A stretch of DNA of 64,000 nucleotides from Nautilus pompilius. Lineage: Eukaryota; Mollusca; Cephalopoda; Nautilida; Nautilidae. Where the stretch lies: positions 1,178,001 through 1,242,000 of the forward strand of contig JACATO010000031.1 in assembly GCA_018389105.1 (NCBI GenBank). The letters run 5' to 3'. Below the pieces are notes generated by a model. It ran no database searches. It worked only from the letters and a program-made list of their open reading frames with translations, and was not told where the DNA came from. Below are positions 1 through 14,500 of the stretch, piece after piece (the first letter of the stretch is position 1; each line of letters starts with the position of its first letter). Position numbers and translations under genes: made by a program.

Positions 1-2323
1 TGCAAATTTTGAAACTATTCTAATTTTTGCATGATAAAGTAAATAAATGATTCTGGAGGGAAAAGAATTACAATTTTAACCAAAAATTTGCTTGTTTCTT
101 TTCTGTTTGATAATTAATAATGATTTACTTCAGTTGCTATTTTTATGTTTACTCGGGTAACAGATAACTAAGAGGCAGAAAGTTGAGGTACTGTTTGTGA
201 GCAGATACATATTGAAATTGTTTTTAATTATTCTTGATAAAATATCCATGTACAAAATTAATTAAAAACTAAAGATGAGTTTGTGAATGCATCTAGAGTA
301 GTTAACAATCAATACTGACTCACAAGTTGTGTATCAGCATGTAAAAATTCAGCTATCTTTCCATCAAGTTTTGAAGTCTGCGATCAATGTTACCATATGT
401 TTTTTTCTGTGGTAGAACATTGTCCACCTCAGCCTGCACCATGGTGAAATGTACAGTAGACATCTGTGGACATATTGTCAGTTAACTTACATGTACATAG
501 AGTGAGTGCTGGAGAATAGTTATTGAATCTACATTGTCACCTTTCTAGGGCATTATTCATGCAATCATGAACATTATAAAACTGCATTGCATAAAGTTAG
601 CTGCTACCTAATATGGATGTCCACTTTTTAATCTTGTTGCCTATACATGTGACCTTTATCATCAGAGCTTTTCCCAAATGAACATCTTAGTGGACACAGT
701 ATAAAAGGTACAAGAAAGTATATTCTATATGTACAGGCAAGCAAAATGGTGATGTGTTGATAAAAGAAATTGAATAGCTTTTATGCTCCCTACTGAATGT
801 TATCTGGTCTGCTAGAGATCAGCAAACACAAACTTGCTTATATTTTAAACAAAAGCTCCAAATTTTAATTTTTTTTTGTACCTTTTTTTTTTTTTTAAAT
901 CGTGAGGGAACTAAAGATCTTGCATGAATAAGTTTTCATTTATTAACAGGTATAATTAGTTCACAATTTGTGGAAAACATACGTAATCATATAATTAGTT
1001 TTAGTCTTGGGAAAGTTGCTTATATGCTGGTTTCTCTGTCAGTAGAAAAAAAAAAGAAAACAACAACAACACAGCATATCAATTATTGCACTTCCTCAGC
1101 CTTACTACCATTTATATTATTGTTCTAGTGCAGTCCAAAGCTAAAATCTCTAATCAGTACTCTTGGCTACACACAGATTTGATTCTAATACAAATGATAA
1201 CAGATTAAACTCTATATGTTAGAAAAAAGTTTTTTAATGAATATAGGACAAATTGCACGAGCAACACTTATCTTAAATACTAACTTAAAAGACTGGTGAA
1301 TAATGAAATAATAATAATAATACTGTTAAATGTTTAATTCTGATATTTAAATATCTAATAACATGGGTTTGTTTCTTTCTCAAATTGAAAATGCAGAAAC
1401 AACAAATTCATTTTCAGAATAACTTTTTGACGACAATTTTTGTCAGTAGAGAAGGGAATGATCCAAACAGTAGATATTTCTGTATGCAATTTCCAAATTA
1501 CTCTGGAATATTTTTTAAGGAATAAATCAAGATATCTGTTTTGTTTCCTGAAACAGTTTGTTTTTAATTGTTATATTTGTGATATTTTTTTTTTCTTTGC
1601 AAAAAAATATTAATGTCGAATAATGCTGGAATCCTTTAAGCTTTTGTAAAGTTTGCTAAGATTCATTAAAAACAAATGAAACCTGACAAAATATCCTTTG
1701 CATTATGTGTTTAGCAAATATAAGCCTTTATACAATATTAAGCCAAAATAATGTTGACTGCAAGTATCTGTGGAAAATTTTAAAGAATTCTTCTTATACC
1801 AAATATTATAATTACAGCACACATTTACACATTACAATTTAAACTTAAATGAAAGTTCTAAAAACTGATTTGTCCCTTGATAAAAAAAATTAATCAAAAA
1901 TAATCTTAATAAAAGCTGAATTTAAAAAAGTTCTAAAATAGCCCAGTTAATAGAAAATGAGAAAACAATTTTTGAGTATTTTAGCAAATGTCATAAAACT
2001 CCACTTTCAGTCATACATGTAGGTCGAGGTGGGGAATAATTCCATTGAAAGTGAAAGTCAGTATTGATAATTTGAAAGAAAAGAATTGTAACAGGAAAAA
2101 TGTAATAAAACAGTACAATATAAAACACATTTTTAGACACTTGTTTCAGAAAAATGTTAATATTATATAAAAATGATTTATTAATATAGTCCTTTTTTTA
2201 AAAAAAAAATATTTAATTTTATGAATACAGAAGTATCTAGTTAGGCAAGCTTTTTGACAAATTTTTATTTATGGTATGGTGATTCAATATATTTTTAAAT
2301 AAAAGATTGTTTTTCTTTGGCAG
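1..2323 (+). other. Intron of the SLC4 gene (upstream part)
   Basis: AT-rich intronic sequence ending in the polypyrimidine tract and CAG at 2321-2323. I see no exon, RNA gene or recognisable transposon in it, only short A/T homopolymers such as those near 870-900 and 1045-1065. Confidence 0.7.
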
Positions 2324-2530
2324 GGTTGATAGAAGAGCGAGAAAAACTTCCAGTAGATTCACTTCAGAGGACAAAGCGTCCATTTGGTGGCCTCATCAAT
2401 GACATCAAACGACGATACCTGTATTATTGGAGTGATTTTGCTGATGGCTTGAACTTCCAGTGTCTGGCTGCAATTTTGTTTATATTTTTTGCATGTGTTT
2501 CACCATGTGTTGCCTTTGGTGGTTTGTTAG
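2324..2530 (+). CDS. SLC4 transporter exon A (pre-TM1 linker and TM1)
   Basis: The acceptor is a TTTTCTTTGGCAG tract and the donor is GTGAG at 2531. The exon opens with the last two bases of a split codon (phase 1). It encodes residues 1-69 plus the first base of the next Gly codon. The linker ends in RPFGGLINDIKRR, matching the FGGL-x-x-D-x-R-R stretch that precedes TM1 in SLC4 proteins. TM1 follows (CLAAILFIFFACVSPCVAF) and runs into GGLLG. The exon continues the reading frame of an upstream exon not in this window. Confidence 0.95.
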
Positions 2531-5500
2531 GTGAGTTTTTTTATACTTCATGAATAAACTTGAAATATACATTTTATTTATGTCAAAATAGGTTTGTTTT
2601 TCTTAGTAGAAAATGTACTGTATATCCTGAAATAAACAAGATAGTTTGTAAAGTATTTATTGCTACCACAAACTAAAGTTTATTTTGTGCTTCTAACTTG
2701 ATACACTAATAGGTGAATTTTAACGTGAAAAAGAAATGCTGTTCCTGCTTGCATTTATACATTCCAAATACACATTACTTTGTAAGCATTCAGTAGTCAG
2801 TCTACTACTATTATACTAAAGGTAACAGTCCATAAAATTCAAAACATTGAGGAATGATGTTCATGAAAAATGAGCACATTATTCTTTATTATTGCTGTGA
2901 ATATGCAGGTTACATATACAAGGTTTTGCTTGAAATTTTAGTTAGATGCACACCTACAAAAGAAAAAAGTAAACATCAAACTACAGTCTTTAATTTAAAC
3001 CTTTTTGGTGTAACTTTGGAGCAGTTGGTGTCTTAATAATAATACTGTTTCTTTATGGTATCAGGATATGCGTAAATGTATCACAAAATAAAAGTTCAAA
3101 GTATTTTTATTTTGTACTTTCTTTCTATTTGAATACTCATTGTCTGCCTGCCTCTGATATTAACTTAGAAGGTTGTGTACCATATGTCTCAGAAGTTGGA
3201 AAAAAAATTCATTTAAAATATTATGTAGAATGTTACTTTTTTATTTTTTTCAATTATCTTGTCTAAAATAAAATTTCTAGGAAGGGTAAAAATCGTTAGT
3301 ATCTGTGGAGTCCATTTAGCAGTCTGTACTGACTTAGTTGACTATTAGCTACAATCAGAAGGCTGAGTGATCTCTGCAATAAATGAACTTGAAAATATAC
3401 CATACACACATGCACCAAGATAAAATAAAGATAATACACTTTTTTAATTATAAATTGTAGATTAAAAATACACAACTTTTCTTATCTCTCTCATTTATGG
3501 AACTATAGTAAAATATTTTTAAAAGAAGTCATTGCGATGTGTAAAATCAAACCAAGATAAAATCCACAAAAAGAAAATGGCATGGAACAGGCATCAAATG
3601 GTCAAAAAATTAATTCATTCAAATTACTTGTACCATGATGCTTAATATCTATTGCATAGACTTTCCTAGAAACTTGCAACATAATTTACCAGAAATAACA
3701 ATGTCCATCTAAAAGAGTGGCCTTGATTTGAAAGTAAAATAAAAACTTAAATAGGATTAATATTCTTTCTCTCCCAAGTAGTTATGGCAGGCAAAACATT
3801 TTTATGTAGCATGTACTACCATTCTTATTGTTGGACTTATTTCTTTGCTACAGAATGAGTCCCACCAATGGGACACGCTTCCTTTTGTGTAGGCATAGCT
3901 CTGGATGTAGCAGACTTTTATATCACCCTCTGTCGATCAACTTTTCTTGTCTTTGTAGCTGATTAACTGCTTGCTTCACTATGAAGCCATAGCTTGTTAG
4001 ACCTTCTTTTTAATGCTTTATTATTTCACATCATTATCTATTCCTCACTACTATTACAATTTTTGAAAAAAATTATTTTTTTTTACTAATGCATTTCTTT
4101 CTTTCAGTTTATTTAATAAAATTGTAATGCACTTTGGTTACTGCTAAATGTTTACTTACAGAAAGTGAAGTGTTTTTCTATGCTATATCTGCATGGATGA
4201 TCATTCATCATGTCTGCAAAGCACCGTTTTCTAGTGAGCTGCATGCACCGTAGTTGAAAACTAAATCTATTATTCCATAATTCTTGGTTGTGTTGTTTTA
4301 GCCTTGAACAAAACTGAACATGACGGTATTAGTCCTTTGATCACTCATAACTTTAAACCATAGAGAGAAATTAACTGGTTTATCTTATATTTGTGTATAT
4401 AAAAAAAGAACATTTCTACAAAATTATAATAAAATTAAAAATCTATTATTTTAACTTTTGAAAAAAAATTAGCTTTTGTTTCCAATTTCCATTGTTGTTC
4501 TTTAAAGATACTTTCAAATATAGAACAACAGAAAATAACATTACAAGTAAATAAAAAAAGAAGCATGAAAATTAAATGTAGTTACCATGTGTTCCTGTGT
4601 AACTGATCAGAAATATCAAGAGAATCTGCACCATGTTTTACAATCATTAATTTTTCATGATATTGTTTAATTTTCTAAAATGAAAACTGCATTGAGGAGA
4701 AATGCTGTGACTAGGTTCCTTTAATTAATTTCTTTTTATTTCAGTCTGGATGTGTTTTATTTTCCACATCAGTGGTCGTCATTTAAATTTTAAGCAATTT
4801 AATACTGACCAATAGCACTGAAATTAACCTTTAGCTATTTGTTCACTGTTTAAAATATTGTTCATACATTATTTTGTTGTTTAACAAATTGTCTTTTTTA
4901 GGAGAAAAAACTAAAGGTTTGATGGGTGTGACTGAAACTGTATTAAGTACATCTCTGTGTGGTGTGGTGTTTGCTATGCTAGGTGGGCAGCCATTGATGT
5001 TACTGGGAGCAACAGGTCCTGTCCTTGTGTTTGAAGAGTCTTTGTATAAAGTATGTTTATAAACTTTTTACGGTGGATTTACATATGAAGTTGCATTATT
5101 GACTGGCCTTCCTAACTGATTAAACCACACAAAAAGTAACTGAGTTATAGTCACCACCAAATTAAGTATCTTGTACGCAGAAATATAATGAAGGCTTGAA
5201 TAATGTACTGTAGTTTTGTAATCTCTATCCCAATTTAAAAGATACTAAAATTCTGTAGGACCAATACATTGTGAAAATTTATTCTATTATGTCATTGTTT
5301 AATGAATGAAATAAACTAAACTACTGATCTATTTTGGAGTAAGTCCAGGTGGCCAATATGATTCACTTTGATATAAATTGTGACTGAATTTAAACTTCAG
5401 AAAACTAGAAATTAAAGAAGTCACTGAACATAGTTTTACTGTACTCATTAATAAATTAAATTAGCTTCTATTTTTAACAAGAACAAAAACAGTCAATTAA

Positions 5501-8500
5501 AAGGTGCAGAATTCAAGGGTATTTGCACTGTTAAACATGATCTGAAAGATAAGGAAATAAGTATTCATTGAATAAAGCAAAACATTTAATGACACACAAT
5601 TAGATTTTATTTTCTGTGATGGTCAGTGTACAGAGGACATTTAATATTATCTCAATCAATCAATTTCTTAACAACATTCAGCATAGAGTGGGGTGACTCC
5701 TTTCTGCAAGCTTTTTTTGTTTTAAGGCAGCTGATCCAATTCTGCCAAAGCCTTTCAGTCTCATACTTTTGTTTCTGGCACCCCAAACTCTCATGCTGTT
5801 CTAAAAGTCATCAGCAAACTGAACAACTTTCAGTTTGAAACTGGTGTCATAGCTGCTGCATTTTTGTTTTTCTCCTGTCCTTATGTCATAGAGAGAGTAT
5901 TCAGAGAATTGAATGATACAGGCAAGCACAGGTCTGTTTTATAACCCTGTATTCTTATTACCAATAAAAAAAACAACAAACTACAGCTCCAAAATATATT
6001 TGTTGATCAAAACCAAACATTCCATACAATCGTAGAAAATGATATTTTTCCTTTCTAACTGGAAGCTCTTTTCTGTGAATCTTGTGGCTATCTGACGATT
6101 GATAATGACACTAAAAATGTCTACTATCAAATTATCCTGACATCAATCTATTATTGCTCATTTGCTTAAACTTGGAGGTGATAGCAATGTGTTTGGGAAT
6201 CTAGGGATTTGGATTCTCTTGCAGATAGAACAAGGCAAGACAGACTAGGGAAACATTCTTCAACTTATATGCAAATACATATGTTGTTTTTTTTTAATTT
6301 TGTGTCAAGCTCATTTCAAAGAATTTCATTGAATTATTTCTAGAAGTTAACATATTTTGCTGCCAAAAACACAAAATAAGTAGTAAAATCAACAGACCAT
6401 ATTAATATTTAAGACTAGCAAACTCTCTGCTTGATGTGTAGAAATGCTGATTTTGAAGTAGTTTAGTCATTTTCTTTGGCAGTGGTAACAATTCACAATT
6501 TAGCTTGAACTTTTTATTTCTTCTTTTAAACGGAAGAGTTTGAAATGTTTGTAGGTTTCATGTATTTAAAGTAATGAGAAAGAATTAAAATATTCAGTTT
6601 ACCCAGTTTGGATTTTAAACTTTTAAGTGGTGATTACAAGTTTCCAAAATAATTAAGCAACAAAGTCTTTTGGTTATGTGGTAAAACTTTCATATAGTGA
6701 AATTCAAGAAACCAGAATATTTTACCTTTGTTATATGGGAAGTTCTTCAAAAACTTATTCAGCATGTTTTTTTTTTTTAATTCTTGTTAAAATAAAAACA
6801 ACTATGCATTGTTATTAAACTAGATTAATGAATGTCAGATTAATATTTAAACAGTGTAGTCAGAAGAAAAAAAAAATGGTAGCGTCTTTACAGTTTATAC
6901 CTTTTTTTTTTTTTTTTTTTTTTTTTGAGTATTTCTTTATAGGTTTTCTTCCTGGAACTGCTTTAGCATTTCACCTGTTATGACCTCTTATAATTTCCAG
7001 AACAATTTTGAGTATGTAGCTTGAGATATATCCAAGGTTAAGAAAAACCTCTTTTATGTATCTAAAGCCCTATTAACTTTGTTTCTCAAAGGCCACTGTA
7101 GTTCACTTCCTCTTCCACATGTTGGTTCTGGTTCTTGATCTTTTGTCTCCATCTTGAGTCACTTCTTTCTCAAAAGTATGATATTCACTTTCTACTGAGA
7201 CAAACTCTTCAAACATTGCATCCTTGACCTGCAGTTTTGTTGTTACTTCTTGCCACATCAAAAGAAATTTCTTCATTATGTACACTGCTCTCTTCTGGAA
7301 TGTCTCTGGTGGCAGCAGCTTTTTCCATCATCAGGCAGAAATCCTGTTTGTGTTAAGTACTTTTCTATCACAGTTTACCATTCCCAAACTATAAATGTTT
7401 TTGAATTGCCTGGAGAATATCCCACAGTGTTGTTCAAAATTTTTTGTAGTAGCAAGATTAACCTTTTCACATTTTTTAGGCATCTTTATTTAGCATACTT
7501 ACCAATTACACAAGGTTCTAATTTCTCAGATTCATCAGAATTGCTGCAAAAGCAAACTGTAAATCTTACTTTGCTGCACTTGCCACCTTAATACAATTTT
7601 CCCTTTACACTTTGTCTGAGAGTAAATTGTTAAAAAAAAAAAGTCTAGCCTCATTTGTATTGAAAATGTCTTTACAGTCATATCCTGCTGTCAAAATGTG
7701 CAGCATGGACTTCGCCTTCTTGAACATTACTATCCACAGCTGCTTGTCATCTGCCATTTTCACTGTTGCTAGATTTCTTTTTCCCTTGAAATTATGTAGC
7801 CATCCCATTGTCTGTACCTGTTTTTAGTGCTTTCTGGCATACTTGTTGTAATATTGCTCCTGACACAGGTATATTTGCTGCCCTTGCTTGAGTAAGCTAA
7901 TCATATTTTCTTGTCCAGTTCTTCATTTTAACATGTTCAGGTTATTTTCCTGTTAGAGCCTTATTGTGCAGCAGCTTCTATTTCTGCTAGATTACCGAGA
8001 ATGGTTGAAAGTGTGGAAGTTGGGATTGCAAATTTTGCTTTGCCACTGCTTTTTATTGAAATCTACCATTACCCCTGGATAAAAAAAGAATTATAAATAT
8101 TGAAAAGTAATCTCCTATATTCTTATTTGAGGGACTGTAATTTTCTCAGTTCTACTCTCATAAGATTTGTAATTAACAAAAATCACTTTAAGCCTCAAAC
8201 ACACACTGCAACATGTAGAACTCAATGCATTTGTGCCATGTGATGTGCATTGTGGTGTTATCATTTATCCAAAAATACAATATTCAATTATTGCAGTGTT
8301 CGAGTTAAACACTCAATATTATAAAGCAGTGTATCAAATCATTATGAAAAATTGGGTTCCTAAAATTAAATAAGACTGCAACATTAGATGTTGAGTAAAA
8401 ATGTGCAATAAAGCATTTCACTGCATGCCTTTATGTACACTGTCACACCCTCAGATTGTTTACCATTAACTACAGGAAAACAAATGAGGGTTTGGAGAAA

Positions 8501-11500
8501 GAGCTACTTTAGCAGTGTTTGACTTAACTATTTGATGCAAGCCCCTTCAAGTGTATGATGTAGTTATTCTGGTAGTGTCTCATAATGACTATTCTAAAAT
8601 GTATGGAAAACAGAAAAATGACAGACTACCTGGGAGGACTTTAGAAGGAACATCACAACAAGAGTATGCAATAGATATGAACCAAAAAAATAGTTCAGCA
8701 TCATCTTCACTAACTTGGCTACATAGGTTGTTTAGCGTGTAAGAAACCCCTTTGATTCTTAAGGAATAAAATGCTTTGTAAGATCTGGTTAGAGGACATG
8801 CATGCTACATAACATATCTATCATATGACCACATTCTGAAAGAGGAGTCAGGGCATATAACACTTTACCAGTGCCAAAAAGCCCTGATAATGAATCTGAT
8901 TATCTGGATTGACAGTTTAGAGCAGCCCATCATGTCCCATGAAAATATTATGGAATTAAAGGAAGCTCTGTCATATACAGGTGCATCTCAAAACATTAGA
9001 ATATTGTGGAAGAATTCAATATTTTTTGTCATTTATTTCAGAAAATGAAAATTGTATATATTCTAGACTCATTACATCTAAACTAAAATGTTTCAAGCAT
9101 ATTTTAATTTTGATAATTACAGCCTACAGCTAAAAAAGCATAGAAAAAACATACCTCAAAATATTAGAATATTCCATTTTGAGTTTGAGTAAATCACTAT
9201 TTATGCAGTATAAATACCACGAATCTCTCAATCTCGTTCAGTGCACACAACCGCAGTCATGGGGAAGACTGCTGACTTGACAGTTGTCCAGAGGACACTC
9301 ATTGCCACCCCCCACAAGGAGGGTAAGCCACAGAAGGTCATTGCTGAAAGGGCTGGCTGTTCGCAGAGTGCTGCATCAAAGCATATTCATGGAAAGTTGA
9401 CTGGAAGGGGAAGTGTGGTAGGAAAAGGTGCACAAGCAAAAGGGATGACTGCAGCCTTGAGAGGATTGTCAAGCAAAGCCGATTCAAAAACTTGGGGAGC
9501 TTCACAAGGAGTGGACTGAGGCTGGAGTCAATGCATCAAGAGCCACCACACACAGACGTGTCCAGGAAATGGGCTACAAGTGTCGCATTCCTAGTATCAA
9601 GCCACTCCTGAACCAGAGACACGTCAGAAACATGTTACCTGGGCTAAGAAGAAAAAGAACTGAACCGTTGTTCAGTGGTCCAAAGTCCTCTTTTCAGATG
9701 AAAGTAGATTTTGCATTTCATTTGGAAATCAAGGTCCCACAGTCTGGAGGAAGAGTGGAGAGGCACAGAATCCAAGTTGCTTGAAGTTCAGTGTGAAGTT
9801 TCCACAGTCAGTGATGATTTGGGGTGCCATGTCATCTGCTGGTGTTGGTCCACTGTGTTTTATCAAGTCCAAAGTCAATGCAGCCATCTATCAGGAGATT
9901 TTAGAGCACTTCATGCTTCCGTCTGCTGACAAGCTTTATGGAGATGCTGATTTCCTTTTCCAGCAGGACTTGGCATCTGCCCACAGTGCCAAAACTACTA
10001 GTAACTAGTTTGCTGACCATGCTATTGCTGTGCTCGATTGGCCAGCCAACTCGCCTGACCTGAACCCCATAGAGAAACTATTGGGTATTGTCAAGAGGAA
10101 GATAAGAGACACCAGACCCAACAATACAGATGAGCTGAAGGCCACTATCAAAGCAACCTGGGCTTCCATAACTCAGCAGTGCCACAAGCTGATCACCTCC
10201 ATGCCACACCGCATTGATTTGTGCAAAAGGAGCCCCAACCAAGTATTGAGCGCATAAATGAACATACTTTTCAGAAGTTCGTCATTTCTATATTATAAAT
10301 CCTTTTTTTTTATATTGATCTTATGAAATATTCTAATATTTTGAGATAGTGGATTTTTGATTTTCATGAGCTGTAAGCTGCAATCATCAAAATTAAAACA
10401 AAAAAGGCTTGAATTATTTAACTTTATGTGTATGAAAGTTTGAATTAAATTACGGAAAAAAACGAACTCTTCCACGATATTCTAATTTTTTGAGATGCAC
10501 ATGTATATTGAGGAACCTGGATGAGTTGTGGTATAAAATCTTGTTTAAGCAATGCCAAATAGGCATAGATTATTTTTTTTTTTTTGCTAAAGGTAGCTTA
10601 GCCAAGTATCAATAAGTTAAATTTCACTCTATTGCTTTTATTTATTTGCCATTTGCTACAACAAACTAATATACTGTAATTATAAGTCTCTAAATTATTG
10701 TGGCATGGCACTGTATAATAGTACCTTTTAGTAGTAACCAAATTAATGTTGATTTCATTGAAATATTATACTTTTATTGAAGATTTAAGAAAATATGTAG
10801 TACAGGTTAAGAATCCCTTATCTAAAATTCTTGGGGCTGAATGTGTTTCAGATTCTGGAATTTTTTTGATTTTGGAATATAGATATACCGGCAAAATTTT
10901 GCAGCTACCACACTTGGGAGTTCGGACCAGACCCCAGTTCATTTACAACATTGTAACTGCATATGGATGCATATAGCCTACAGGTAGTTTTATGCAATAC
11001 TTTAAAATCATTTTGTGCATGAAACCATAAGAAAAAGATGTACATTTAACCTTCAGAAAGGTAAGCTGTCACTACAATAAGCCTACTGGTACCATTGGGG
11101 TATTTGCAGGCCTTTTGAACATTTTCAAAGTATGTTCACACCATCAACAAAGCACAGAATAGGTACAAAAATTACGGAGAGTGATGCACATATGTCAAGC
11201 ATGTCAGGGCCTGCATGTCACCCAAGAACCACCTGGAATTTTCCACTGAAGATGCTCCAAAAATATTTTGGATTTTGGAGCTTATCGGATAAAGGATTCG
11301 TGACCGTATCTTTCTCTTTAGGTAGTCCAAAGATACAATCAATATGTCTGAATTGAAATCTTTTACTTTTGATTGTAGTCATTTTTCTGTTTCTTTAGAT
11401 TGTATTAATCTAGCTAAGCTAATTATAGTTTCTTTAGCATGTTTTTTTTTTTTTTTTTAAACTATTTGTATGCAGTGTAAGATTCAGTTCTGGTAAGTAT

Positions 11501-14500
11501 CAACTATTGAAAGCTGATTCGAAGAATAGTTAAGCTTTATATGAATTTTAAAACCTTTTTAAAATAAAAGATGTATACATTTCTCCAGTCAAGAAAAAAT
11601 ATTGTCAGTTAGGTATGCTTTGTTTTATATACAAAGGTGAGAGAATTCCAAATTATTCATTGCTAAGCATAAAACACTTTTATTTTACATAACCAACAAA
11701 CTGTAAATTCTGTTTAGCTGTAATCTTAATTTTTAATAAATGTTTCAAGTTTGCAACATTTATAAATTAAATTATATTTACACAGTGGCATTTTCCATGC
11801 ATTATAATAATCATTAAGGTAGTAATACATACAATAAGATCACTTGCAGTTTTTGTGTATAATTTTCGTGGAGAGAGACATTTTTTGGCAGTGCATTGTT
11901 GACTTGGATTTTCCCCCACCATATTCTTTAGCAGCACTATTAAAGGTTTGATGCCAAATCCAGACCCTAGAAATGATTCTCTGTTTGATGTTGAGTGAGT
12001 TCAGTTTTCAGCATCTCAGTCCCTCTGGCAACTTTTGTGACTGTCAGATGTTGTTTCTATACTTTAAGTCACTGGAGGAAATTTAATCACACTGCTGGGT
12101 GTGGATCTCAAAGAGAGGGTTATGGACTAAAAGTAAATTGATCTTTAGTATATTTACTTTATATTGTTATAGTGCAGTTTCAAGTAATTATGTTTTTTTT
12201 AAAACTATTTTAAAATAAAGTTTATAAATAACAGACCTTCCATACAGAAATTTAAATATATATTTGCTTTTATTTAAGATTATTGAAAAAAACTTTGAGA
12301 GCTAAAACATAATATTGTCTTTCCCGCTCTGGTTCTTTTTCTTATTTTTATTTCAAATCTGCATAGACCAAAGAATTGAAAGAAAATAAAAGATTTTAGG
12401 TTTTTGTCTTCAAAAATGAAAATGTTCAAAGTTCAGATGATTCATTTTTGCTATATGACTATTAGAACAAGTACATAATGTGGTGTACGTGCTTGTCATG
12501 CTGGCAGCTATATGCCATGGATTTTCTCATTTCCTCTCTCTGCTTTAGTACTAGTAGGAAAAGTTTTGCTTTGTTTTTCAAACGCTTGATCTGATATGTT
12601 ATTTCTGTGGTTGACATATTTGGCTGTAAAATATTTGAGTTGCTAGAAATCATGTAGCAAAGCACTTTGTATTGATACATTTTCACTAAAATATGATTAC
12701 AAACATTAAATTCTTTCTTGATCACCATTGAAGAAATATCTTGAAGCACCTGCTGCTGCTAAGAAGATTTTCAAATGGAGGTTTGATAACTCACTTTCAA
12801 GAAATTTTTTTACATTTTTAAAGTACAGTAAAGTCTTGCTTAACATAATTAATGCATTCCTGAAAAATACCTTTTTAAGTGAAATCGTGTTATGTGAAAT
12901 GTAATTTCCCATAAGAATACATGTAATTATGTACGGGTGTGTGTGGGAGAGATGGATGAAGAGTAAGAAAACAAGTATTATGAGTGTACAATGTATTATA
13001 TTTTAAAGATAAAATGCAAACAGATTTTTTTTTTTAAATTTACATATAAATCCTTTAAGTTTTCACTTTTGTATTGATGAGTGAAAGTGAGACGGTACAC
13101 AGCCACTACTCATCAATGTCGTCATTGTTTGCCACTAATTGAGGTTAAAGGAAAGAAACTGGGGAGGACGCTAGGCCTTTTGAGATTGAAGGAATAGCAA
13201 ATTGAGGAATTTTCTCATAAAATGTTCAATCGGTAAAATCTTAGACTTCAACATTTTTTCTTTATAAAGTTGGCAATAACAAAAGACGGCATGGTTACAC
13301 TGGCACTTCGATGGTGATCAAAAATCAACTTTATCCAATAAACTAAATGCTTTGGATAATCTCTTAATTAATATGGATGTGGGTTCTCTGGTTTCTTCAA
13401 TGCTGTCAGCTTTATTTTCTTCTAGTTGCATAAATTCTTTTATGTCTGAGTCTAGTATCTCTGACACATCTACCTCTTCAAAGACTGCTTTTTTGGCTAA
13501 AAGAGCAATTGCAGCTTTAACCTTGGAAATTTTCATTGACCTTGAACCCTTTAAACTCGTTAACACATTCTGGCCATAATTTATGTCGCACACTGTTCAT
13601 GCATGAAGGGCACTGATAATGTCAATTGCATTTTTTATATAAAATTTCACCAAAACTGTTTTATTGTTGGTTTTCCCTCCTGTTGTGAATTAACTTGTCT
13701 AAAGTGCAGCATAAATAATGAGCTTTGAAAGCTGCAATGGCACCTTGATCCATAGGCTGGATTAACGGGGATGTATGTGTGGGAAAGAATAGGACTTTGA
13801 TATTTTCTGATAAATCCATTAGGTTTGATGGATGCTTGGAAACATTTTGAATGCTGTATTTTCTCATTTACATTAATCTTTCATTTCTTTATGTAAATAA
13901 ATTTTAAAATATTCCATTAAAATGCAGACATAATCCAACACTTTGTTAGAATGCCAACAAACAGCAAGATTTCCTTTGAATATCCTTTCAAAGCTCTAGG
14001 GGTCCACTCGTGATATACCATTAAGGGTTTAAGTTTTAAGTCGTCTCGTGTATTGCCTCCTAATAAAAGAGTGCATCGATCTTTCACAGCTTTAAAACCC
14101 AGGGCGTTTTTTTTTTCGTCTTGGGAAATATAAGTTTTGTTTGGCATCTTCCAATATAATTTGTACCAGCAAACTACAGAAACTTTTGACTGCATTTTTA
14201 TCGACCATGGCAGCTGCTCCCGTCACTTTTATGTTGTGTAGATTAAACCACTTCTTAAAACAAAAAAAACTGTCCCTGACTCGTGTTGAAAGGTTTCACA
14301 TCATTTTCACTTCCGCCTTTTTTCAATGATTCATGCAAAATCAATGCTTTGCACTTTATAACATGCAGACTTAACGGAGCATTTTGCTTTGTTTGGTGCT
14401 CAATCCAAGTACCCAAATACCCCTCCATCCTTTCCATAATGTCAGGCCTACTATGACTGATTTTGGTGGCACTCAATGATATAGCACACAGATCACTTGC

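Noticed and set aside
2854-3036. Open frame of 60 codons in the first full intron
   Set aside because: No family motif, no splice context, and the frame arises in AT-rich intron. Exons A and B join perfectly without it.
6901-6926. Long T homopolymer considered as a retroposon poly(A) tail on the minus strand
   Set aside because: No retroposon body with target duplications could be defined next to it.
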